Assembly: GCA_946479435.1 (NCBI GenBank)
Contig: CAMLFX010000079.1
Coordinates: forward strand, 1-16,049
Length of the DNA stretch: 16,049 bases
Reading direction: 5' to 3'
From: an uncultured Sphingobacteriales bacterium
GTDB taxonomy: Bacteria > Bacteroidota > Bacteroidia > Chitinophagales > Chitinophagaceae
Every line of letters starts with the position of its first letter. The first letter of the stretch is position 1. The position numbers and the translations under genes are program-made. Below, in pieces: positions 7,703 to 13,405 of this stretch. Under the pieces are notes generated by a model. The model was not told the origin of the DNA and made no database searches. It saw nothing but the letters and a program-made list of their open reading frames with translations.

Positions 7703-7736
7703 AAGCCCTTCCATTCTACATAAAACGGAAGGGCTT
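7703..7736 (-). terminator. Rho-independent-type terminator of the arylsulfotransferase-family gene
   Basis: A perfect 10-bp inverted repeat, AAGCCCTTCC at 7703-7712 against GGAAGGGCTT at 7727-7736, has a 14-nt loop. On the minus strand the hairpin begins 16 nt after the upstream gene's stop codon. The U-rich TTTATCTTT stretch that follows overlaps the -7 box of rlmH. On the plus strand no T-run follows, so it should work in the minus direction only. Confidence 0.7.
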
Positions 7737-7752
7737 AGTGTTAAATATTATT

Positions 7753-8970
7753 CTATTTCAGTTCGTATTTATAAGCCCTGTAAGAGGCCTGTTCGCTGAG
7801 GAACTCTATATTGCGTTCTTTCGTATTGGCATTTATTTCTAATGCAAAGTTGCCAGTGCCGCCGCCAATGAAATAATTGTCGCCAAATTTTTGTACTGAA
7901 CCCATATACTGTGAAAATGGTTCCGGTATATTGAAAGACCTGAAACCTGTAATTGTTCTATTCACTTCGTTCAAGTCGAACTCTAATACCCTGGAGTAGG
8001 GCCTTGATTTTACTTCTCCGTTATCAAACAGCATTAATGTATGATTATTATTAATGAGAGTAGCGTTGTGCTGACGCATAAAATATTGGGTGTTTGATAT
8101 GGGGAAGTTACTGTTCTTGCCTCCTAATCGCCACACTATTGCACCTGTTGTCCTGTTTATTTTCAATACCTGGTCCAGGTTCCTGTATGAGCAAATAAGG
8201 TGATTATCCTTAGGGTCAATGGTCATTGAATTCATGTGTAAATAATCTTGCGCCACTATTGTGTTTGTAAAGTCATTGCTTTCCATACTGGCCTCATAGA
8301 GTTCTGGGTGTTCCGTCGCATCCCATTGCCATATAACTGCATCATTTTGTATTTCCTGTATAATATTCGATATAACCTGTACGTCGGGGTCAGGGTTAAG
8401 CGTAGCAGGAATATTAGAAACTTTTTTCGGATAATAAGACATCGTAATGTAATGGTCGTCGTTCAACAAAATAAAATCATGAACGTCAAGATCTACATAT
8501 CCGGGGCCCGCTATAATGTCGTTGTGCGTTTTCAAATGCACTTTTTTTATCTCGTTTAGGTTCTCATCCGCAATTACAACATATCCTGTCAGCTGGTTTT
8601 GGTTAGGAATATGCGCGTTGTCCACATTGTTTACTATATATGTATACCTTATTTGGCCGTTTATAGCCCATCTTCTAAAGCAAAAAGCAGCGCCGGGTGT
8701 GTTTTTTTCTATTAGTAGCTGGCCTTTTTCGTTAAAGATCATTAAGTGGCCAATCTCATCTTGTTGCAGTATGGAGTAGGGCGATAATAAAATTAAAGCT
8801 GGTTTTGAAATATTGTAAGCAGTTACCTTATAAATGTCCTGTGTTAAAAAGGTATCGGTAATTACCGTGGTGTCATTGGGTTTTGGCGGTGGTTGTAAAA
8901 TGATGTTTTTGTCTTTTTTACAGGAAGCTACAGAAAGCATTATTGCAGCTGCGAAAAGGATTTTTTTCAC
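7753..8970 (-). CDS. Arylsulfotransferase (ASST)-family lipoprotein
   Basis: This 405-residue exported protein begins with a lipoprotein signal peptide: MKK, a hydrophobic stretch, then a lipobox ending SVASC with C17 as the lipidated residue. The following KKDK and proline-rich tether suggest a long flexible anchor, and the charged residues after the cysteine fit Bacteroidota surface-lipoprotein signals (inference). The body matches PQQ-type propeller arylsulfate sulfotransferases, with VIWQWD and KINRTTGAIVWRLGG. These enzymes move sulfate from a phenolic sulfate to another phenol. Counterparts of the known active-site residues can be matched: H164 (DVHDF), H245 and N247 (HMNS), R263 (SYRN) and H301 (RQHNA, the likely sulfated histidine). 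The start is GTG at complement 8968-8970; no in-frame ATG upstream would give a better signal peptide. It is transcribed alone and ends at the 7703-7736 terminator. Activity on a real substrate is unproven. Confidence 0.8.
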   Translation of the reverse strand: MKKILFAAAIMLSVASCKKDKNIILQPPPKPNDTTVITDTFLTQDIYKVTAYNISKPALILLSPYSILQQDEIGHLMIFNEKGQLLIEKNTPGAAFCFRRWAINGQIRYTYIVNNVDNAHIPNQNQLTGYVVIADENLNEIKKVHLKTHNDIIAGPGYVDLDVHDFILLNDDHYITMSYYPKKVSNIPATLNPDPDVQVISNIIQEIQNDAVIWQWDATEHPELYEASMESNDFTNTIVAQDYLHMNSMTIDPKDNHLICSYRNLDQVLKINRTTGAIVWRLGGKNSNFPISNTQYFMRQHNATLINNNHTLMLFDNGEVKSRPYSRVLEFDLNEVNRTITGFRSFNIPEPFSQYMGSVQKFGDNYFIGGGTGNFALEINANTKERNIEFLSEQASYRAYKYELK

Positions 8971-9026
8971 GTGGTGTTGTATTTGTGTACCATAAATTTA
9001 AGCTTTAGTTGTTTTTTTAAAAGTGT

Positions 9027-9057
9027 TTTGGAAAATGAAAATCAATCTATATCTTTG
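9027..9057 (+). promoter_or_regulatory. Promoter of tRNA-Arg
   Basis: This is the most complete promoter in the window: TTTG at 9027-9030, a 19-bp spacer, then TATCTTTG at 9050-9057, matching the Bacteroidota -33/-7 pattern. The start site should fall near 9061, giving a leader of about 15 nt before the tRNA. That leader includes a small TCCC/GGGA hairpin (9061-9073), to be removed by RNase P. Confidence 0.75.
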
Positions 9058-9075
9058 CAGTCCCAAATCGGGAAT

Positions 9076-9149
9076 GGCTGCGTAGCTCAACTGAATAGAG
9101 CATCTCACTACGGATGAGAAGGTTTCAGGTTTGAATCCTGACGCGGTCA
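9076..9149 (+). tRNA. tRNA-Arg, anticodon ACG
   Basis: A full cloverleaf can be drawn by hand. The acceptor stem pairs 9076-9082 with 9142-9148 (7 bp, two G-U). The D stem is 9085-9088/9098-9101. The anticodon stem is 9103-9107/9115-9119, with loop CTACGGA, so the anticodon is ACG (9110-9112). The T stem is 9125-9129/9137-9141 (5 bp), and A9149 is the discriminator. CCA is not encoded. A20 (9095), C35 and G36, the classic arginine identity bases, are present, and A15 can pair with T48. A34 should be deaminated to inosine by TadA so the tRNA reads CGU, CGC and CGA. Oddly, position 19 is A (9094) and T-loop position 56 is T (9132), replacing the near-universal G19-C56 contact with A-U. The gene has its own promoter and terminator. 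Confidence 0.97.
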
Positions 9150-9151
9150 CT

Positions 9152-9187
9152 AAAAAAGCAAATAGCGCCTGAAAAGGCGCTATTTTT
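9152..9187. terminator. Bidirectional rho-independent terminator
   Basis: A perfect 10-bp stem, AAATAGCGCC (9160-9169) and GGCGCTATTT (9176-9185), closes a 6-nt loop. On the plus strand it runs into TTTTT (9183-9187) just after tRNA-Arg. On the minus strand the A-run at 9152-9157 becomes a T-run after the hairpin, so it also serves the convergent gene ending at 9208. Confidence 0.9.
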
Positions 9188-9207
9188 ATTCTTACCTGTT
9201 AAATTTC

Positions 9208-10026
9208 TTAATCTTCTATCCTGAATGTTACCGGTAAAGTAAAGTATACATTAACTATTTCATCGTCTTCTATTCCAGGATTCCATTTTGGCATGCTTAA
9301 GACTACCCTGACTGCTTCTTTTGCAAGAGGTGTTTCAGCATCATTTAGTGCTACGGCTTTAATAATACTTCCATCCTTTGCAACCATGAACTGAACATCT
9401 ACTTTGCCATACATGCCATCATTTAGTGCGATGCTTGGATAATGTATATTTTGACTTACATAGTATTGCCAATCGTACTCTGGTTCAGGCATTATACTGA
9501 ATGGAGTGAATGATTTAATTGTACCTTCCTCTGTATAGCATACTCCTGTATCGAAATTGTTTCCTGTGTATTCTATACGTTTTAGCTTACCACTCCTGTA
9601 AAAGCTTTTCAATATTTCTGTAGTATCTCCGCCGTATGGGAAATACTCAACCTGCGACCAAATTTGATTGGCATCGCTGTAATAACTCTTCCAAACACCG
9701 CTATGAGTACCACTTATGTAAGTTCCAGTCATATTTTTTCGCCCATTTTCGTTATAAGAAGTAAAAATGCCGTCATAAGTTGCAGTATCCTTTGAGCTTA
9801 CAAAGAATATTGCCTTTTTCTTACCTGAAAAATAAAAATCTTCAACCTTAATTCTTCCAAATTCCGGTACGCCAACAAAACGGTAATATTCAGCTTCTGC
9901 TCTTTTTTTTGTTGGCAGTGAGGCTACATTTAATAATATGGTATCCCTCTGGGCATAAAGCTCCGCTGAAAAATGAGACATTAACAGGGCCAGCAACGTT
10001 AGCAATTTTATTGGGTTCATATACAT
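9208..10026 (-). CDS. Exported protein with YwqK/MORN-like repeats and a TonB-type C-terminal domain
   Basis: This 272-residue protein carries a classical signal peptide (about residues 1-25, with likely cleavage after LYA). Residues about 84-155 contain short repeats of the pattern Y-x-NGR-x-TGTY, G-VWKSYY and SGKLKRIEY, which resemble MORN/YwqK-type beta-hairpins. About residues 190-272 look like a TonB C-terminal domain: IHYPSIALNDGMYGKV, then FMVAKDGSI, then MPKWNPG and a final VTFRI strand. There is no proline-rich spacer and no retained N-terminal anchor, so it is unlikely to be a real TonB energy transducer. Bacteroidota encode many such stand-alone TonB-CTD proteins, whose role is mostly unknown. 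It probably lies in the periplasm. A second possible ATG lies two codons in. It shares the 9152-9187 terminator with tRNA-Arg. Confidence 0.75.
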   Translation of the reverse strand: MYMNPIKLLTLLALLMSHFSAELYAQRDTILLNVASLPTKKRAEAEYYRFVGVPEFGRIKVEDFYFSGKKKAIFFVSSKDTATYDGIFTSYNENGRKNMTGTYISGTHSGVWKSYYSDANQIWSQVEYFPYGGDTTEILKSFYRSGKLKRIEYTGNNFDTGVCYTEEGTIKSFTPFSIMPEPEYDWQYYVSQNIHYPSIALNDGMYGKVDVQFMVAKDGSIIKAVALNDAETPLAKEAVRVVLSMPKWNPGIEDDEIVNVYFTLPVTFRIED

Positions 10027-10223
10027 GAAAAGCCATGAAGATAATATAAGGATAGGATAACAACATATAGCTGCGCATGAAAGGGCGTATTTCTAAAAAT
10101 TAAGTGTTGTATTTCTTCAACGCTATTAATTAATATAGTTATTATTTAACACTATGGTTTCGTACTTATACTAGACTTTTCAATTTCAAATTGATATTTT
10201 AGAGCCTTGTCACACATCTGTTT

Positions 10224-11051
10224 ATGAAACCTATTCTTGATAACGAACAACTAAAAAAGATAGCCCGGGATAACCGCGAAAAATATCAAAATGCTAAACC
10301 TTACCCACATATAATACTCGATAATCTTTTCAATCCGGAAATACTTGATCTTGTTGTTGATGAGTTTCCTGATAGCAGACAGATAGACTGGATAAAATAT
10401 GATTCTAAAAATGAACGAAAACTTGCTTCGCGCGATGAATCACAATTTGGTGATACTACTATGCGGTTCATTCATTTTCTTCATTCATCAACCTTTATAA
10501 AATTTGTTGAAGAACTTACAGGAATTAAAGAGTTAATACCAGATCCCACGCTGGAAGGTGGTGGACTGCATCAGATACTAAGTGGTGGTATGTTGCGTAT
10601 TCATGCCGACTTCAATATACATCCAAAAACTAATCTCGATCGTCGCCTAAATCTGATAGTTTACCTGAACAAAAACTGGAAGGAAGAATATGGTGGCCAT
10701 TTCGAGCTATGGAATAAAAATATGACACATGCCGAGGCGAAAGTTTTGCCTGTGTTCAATAGGGTTATGATATTTTCTACCAATAGCACATCATATCATG
10801 GCCATCCTGACCCGCTTACCTGTCCCGATGATATGAGTCGCAAATCAATAGCTATATATTATTATACCAACGGACGTCCTGTTCATGAAAAGATCGTTGG
10901 TCTGGAAAAGCATTCCTCTTTATATGTAAATAGAGTGGGGCAAAAGGAGGTTGAAGCCGATAATATAAGCATTATGAAAATGAAAGGTGTTATCAAGCAA
11001 CTTATGCCCCCAATACTTGTCAACACAATAAAAAAAATAAAAGGATTATAG
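10224..11051 (+). CDS. 2-oxoglutarate/Fe(II)-dependent oxygenase family protein
   Basis: This is a 275-residue cytoplasmic protein. The iron-binding facial triad can be placed at H127-x-D129 (RIHADFN) and H192 (YHGHPDPL), and R206 (SRKSIAIYYY) is well placed to bind the 2-oxoglutarate carboxylate. The surrounding strands (LNLIVYLNKNW, YGGHFELW, NRVMIFSTN) match the double-stranded beta-helix of prolyl-4-hydroxylase-like enzymes. Such enzymes hydroxylate proteins, sugars or small molecules using O2 and 2-oxoglutarate; which substrate is used here cannot be told. The last ~23 residues (MKGVIKQLMPPILVNTIKKI onward) form a basic amphipathic tail outside the catalytic fold, possibly for membrane contact. 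The start is ATG at 10224. No convincing promoter box was found in the 197 nt upstream. The next gene is 60 nt downstream. Confidence 0.82.
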   Translation: MKPILDNEQLKKIARDNREKYQNAKPYPHIILDNLFNPEILDLVVDEFPDSRQIDWIKYDSKNERKLASRDESQFGDTTMRFIHFLHSSTFIKFVEELTGIKELIPDPTLEGGGLHQILSGGMLRIHADFNIHPKTNLDRRLNLIVYLNKNWKEEYGGHFELWNKNMTHAEAKVLPVFNRVMIFSTNSTSYHGHPDPLTCPDDMSRKSIAIYYYTNGRPVHEKIVGLEKHSSLYVNRVGQKEVEADNISIMKMKGVIKQLMPPILVNTIKKIKGL

Positions 11052-11111
11052 TATAGGGCTAATCATTATTGGTAACTATATTGTTTTCTTTGGCGTAAAT
11101 TATTGGCCATT

Positions 11112-11861
11112 ATGTTTTTCTTCCTTTCAAAAATACTTACCTATTTTCTTTACCCGCTAACATGGGTATTGATACTCCTATTATTAGGGCTGATTTTTAA
11201 AAAGAAAAGGAGATTTTTTAATGTATGCGCACTTATTTTCTTTCTGGTATTTAGTAACGGCTACCTGCTGAACAGGGTAGCTGCCTGGTGGGATGCACCA
11301 CCTGTAAACTTACCAGCCGGTAGTAAATATAGCTGCGTAATTGTTTTGGGTGGCTTCCAGGCGCAAGACAAAGAAGAAAGAGGCTATTTTAATGCTAGTT
11401 CTGATAGGTTTATACAGGCATTGGCGCTATATAAGCAAGGCTATGTAAATAAAATACTTATAACGGGTGGTAGCGGTATGTTGGGTAAGTCATCGCTCCT
11501 TTATAGTAGTTGGGCTAAAAATGAATTTGTAAAATGTGGCGTGCCGGCGCACGATGTGCTTGTGGAAGATGAATCGCGGAATACGTTTGAAAATGCCCAA
11601 TTCTCTAAAAAAGTTTTAGTTGCTGCAGGGCTAAAACCACCTTATGTATTGGTTACTTCCGCTTTTCACATGAAACGCTCGCTTTGGGTATTCGGGCATG
11701 AAAAAATGCCTGTAGTTGCCTATCCATGCAATTATACGTTCGGGAAAGGAGATTGGTATCTGGGCGATTTATTGCCCAATGCCACGCCACTGGCTGCCTG
11801 GTATACCTATTTTAAAGAAATTATCGGGCTGCAAGCCTATAAAATTAAAGCGTCATTGTAA
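11112..11861 (+). CDS. YdcF/ElyC/SanA-like (DUF218) membrane protein
   Basis: This 249-residue protein has two N-terminal hydrophobic segments (about residues 2-28 and 36-53) separated by a basic KKKRR loop. A DUF218 domain follows, on the outer face of the inner membrane by analogy with ElyC. Domain motifs are VIVLGG, ITGGSG, EDESRNTFENA and VTSAFHMKRS, all typical of the family. E. coli ElyC and SanA affect envelope integrity and peptidoglycan or lipid-carrier metabolism, but the biochemical reaction is not established, so no gene symbol is given. The frame also offers TTG at 11103. I prefer ATG at 11112 because it starts the hydrophobic segment directly. A near-match -7 box (TTTCTTTG, 11085-11092) would give a leader of about 16 nt. 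Confidence 0.85.
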   Translation: MFFFLSKILTYFLYPLTWVLILLLLGLIFKKKRRFFNVCALIFFLVFSNGYLLNRVAAWWDAPPVNLPAGSKYSCVIVLGGFQAQDKEERGYFNASSDRFIQALALYKQGYVNKILITGGSGMLGKSSLLYSSWAKNEFVKCGVPAHDVLVEDESRNTFENAQFSKKVLVAAGLKPPYVLVTSAFHMKRSLWVFGHEKMPVVAYPCNYTFGKGDWYLGDLLPNATPLAAWYTYFKEIIGLQAYKIKASL

Positions 11862-11901
11862 CCTTTTTTAGCACAATCTTTAAAAATCCGCTCAGGCTTG
11901 T

Positions 11902-11909
11902 TACTTTTG
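11902..11909 (+). promoter_or_regulatory. Bacteroidota -7 promoter box for pyrR-pyrB
   Basis: TACTTTTG matches TAnnTTTG, with a weak TTT at 11879-11881 about 20 bp upstream as a possible -33 element. The predicted leader to the TTG start at 11927 is only about 12-14 nt, too short to hold a PyrR-responsive attenuator. Confidence 0.55.
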
Positions 11910-11926
11910 AGCTCAAATCGCAACTA

Positions 11927-12457
11927 TTGAAGACCCTGCTGGATCATAATCAACTCCAAATAACGCTGCAGCGGTTAGCTCATCAATTGGTTGAAAATCA
12001 TCTTGATTTTAAGAATACCGTGATAGTGGGCATACAGCCCCGTGGTGTTTGGCTTTCCGATCGCATAGCTCAATTCGTAAAAGAGATAACCGGCGCTAAA
12101 CTAAACTATGGCAGGTTAGATATCACTTTTTACAGAGATGATGTCCACCAAAGCGGTAGTGGCATACATGTACCTGCAACTACTGATATCAATTTCAGTA
12201 TAGAAGGCAAAAAAGTTATCCTGATAGATGATGTGCTGCATACCGGCCGTACCATACGCTCGGCAATGGATGCACTCATAGATTTTGGCCGCCCCAGCAA
12301 TATGGAGCTGCTGGTACTTATCGACAGGCGCTTTAGCCGCGAGCTGCCTATACAGCCAGATTATGTTGGCCGTACAGTCGATACCATTATAACGCAAAAG
12401 GTGAAAGTGTACTGGCAGGAAAAAGATGAAAAAGACGAAGTAGTGCTTATTGATTAA
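11927..12457 (+). CDS. pyrR: PyrR-type uracil phosphoribosyltransferase / pyrimidine regulator
   Basis: PyrR proteins are type I phosphoribosyltransferases. They bind UMP/UTP and pyr mRNA in many bacteria and often also make UMP from uracil and PRPP. The 176-residue length is normal. Key features are VGIQPRGVWL (34-43), YGRLDITFYRDD (61-72) and the PRPP loop VILIDDVLHTGRT (97-109), followed by LIDRRFSRELP. The start appears to be TTG at 11927, since it gives the family-like N-terminus MKTLLDHNQLQ. No ATG is available until well into the domain. pyrB follows after 15 nt, so the two form an operon. The short leader argues against attenuation at this promoter, so the protein may regulate elsewhere or act mainly as an enzyme. 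Confidence 0.93.
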   Translation: MKTLLDHNQLQITLQRLAHQLVENHLDFKNTVIVGIQPRGVWLSDRIAQFVKEITGAKLNYGRLDITFYRDDVHQSGSGIHVPATTDINFSIEGKKVILIDDVLHTGRTIRSAMDALIDFGRPSNMELLVLIDRRFSRELPIQPDYVGRTVDTIITQKVKVYWQEKDEKDEVVLID

Positions 12458-12472
12458 AAATTTAAACAACAC

Positions 12473-13405
12473 ATGTCGCTATCGGTTAAACATTTACTTG
12501 GCATAAAAGAACTTCAGACGGAAGACATACACCGTATTTTCCAGACAGCTGATAATTTTAAACAAGTATTGCAAAGGCCGATAAAAAAAGTGCCTGCACT
12601 GCGCGATACTACTGTTGCCAATATTTTCTTCGAAAACTCCACGCGCACCCGTATCTCTTTCGAGCTGGCTGAAAAACGACTGAGTGCCGATGTAGTTAAC
12701 TTCTCTGCATCGGGTTCTTCTGTTTCAAAAGGCGAAACTCTCATAGATACGGTTAACAATATATTAGCCATGAAGGTGGATATGGTGGTAATGCGCCATT
12801 CTGCAAGTGGTGCACCCTGGTTTCTTGCCAATCATATAGACGCCAGCATTATCAACGCAGGCGATGGTATTAACGAGCATCCTACCCAGGCCTTGCTCGA
12901 TGCATTCTCAATGCGCGAAAAATTGGGCGACCTGAAGGGTAAACGCGTATCTATAATTGGCGATATCATGCACTCGCGCGTGGCGCTGAGCAATATCTTC
13001 TGCTTAAATAAGCTAGGTGCCGAAGTTACAGTCGCAGGCCCGCCAACGCTTATACCTAAGTATATACAAGACCTTGGTGTAAAGGTGGAATATAACGTAA
13101 AGAAAGCTTTGGAAACATGCGACGTGGCCAACGTATTGCGCATACAACTGGAACGTCAGCATAAACCTTTGTTTTCAACATTACGTGAATACTCGCTATA
13201 CTACGGTATTAACAAGGATATGTTGGATAGCTTGAAGAGGGATATAGTGGTAATGCACCCTGGTCCCATTAATCGTGGCGTAGAGATAAATTCTGATGTA
13301 GCCGATAGCAAACAGTCTATCATACTCGACCAGGTAGAAAATGGAGTAGCAATCCGCATGGCAGTTATATACCTGCTATCTGGCAAAGGCGAGTTTACTG
13401 AATAG
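12473..13405 (+). CDS. pyrB: Aspartate carbamoyltransferase catalytic subunit PyrB
   Basis: PyrB joins carbamoyl phosphate and L-aspartate to N-carbamoyl-L-aspartate, the first committed step of pyrimidine synthesis, in the cytoplasm as a trimer. The carbamoyl-phosphate loop STRTR (56-60), the SxxKGE loop around S83-E88, HPTQ (136-139), and HPGPINRG (262-269) are all present in 310 residues, a normal length. The HPGPINRG and STRTR contexts fit PyrB rather than ornithine carbamoyltransferase. No regulatory-chain gene (pyrI) follows, so the enzyme is probably regulated differently from the E. coli form. It lies 15 nt after pyrR. Its final 11 nt, including the TAG stop, overlap the end of the convergent glycosyltransferase gene. 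Confidence 0.96.
   Translation: MSLSVKHLLGIKELQTEDIHRIFQTADNFKQVLQRPIKKVPALRDTTVANIFFENSTRTRISFELAEKRLSADVVNFSASGSSVSKGETLIDTVNNILAMKVDMVVMRHSASGAPWFLANHIDASIINAGDGINEHPTQALLDAFSMREKLGDLKGKRVSIIGDIMHSRVALSNIFCLNKLGAEVTVAGPPTLIPKYIQDLGVKVEYNVKKALETCDVANVLRIQLERQHKPLFSTLREYSLYYGINKDMLDSLKRDIVVMHPGPINRGVEINSDVADSKQSIILDQVENGVAIRMAVIYLLSGKGEFTE

Noticed and set aside
9061..9073. TCCC/GGGA hairpin in the tRNA-Arg leader as a regulatory element
   Set aside because: Four pairs in a leader that RNase P will remove; noted in the promoter entry but not enough to call separately.
10027..10223. The longest intergenic region, considered for a small RNA, riboswitch or operator
   Set aside because: It is AT-rich with only a short imperfect AGTGTT/AACACT repeat. 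No clear promoter, terminator or known riboswitch core can be seen.
11103..11111. TTG start for the YdcF-like gene, three codons upstream
   Set aside because: The ATG at 11112 starts directly at the hydrophobic segment and suits the weak upstream box. The extra three residues add nothing recognisable, though they cannot be excluded.
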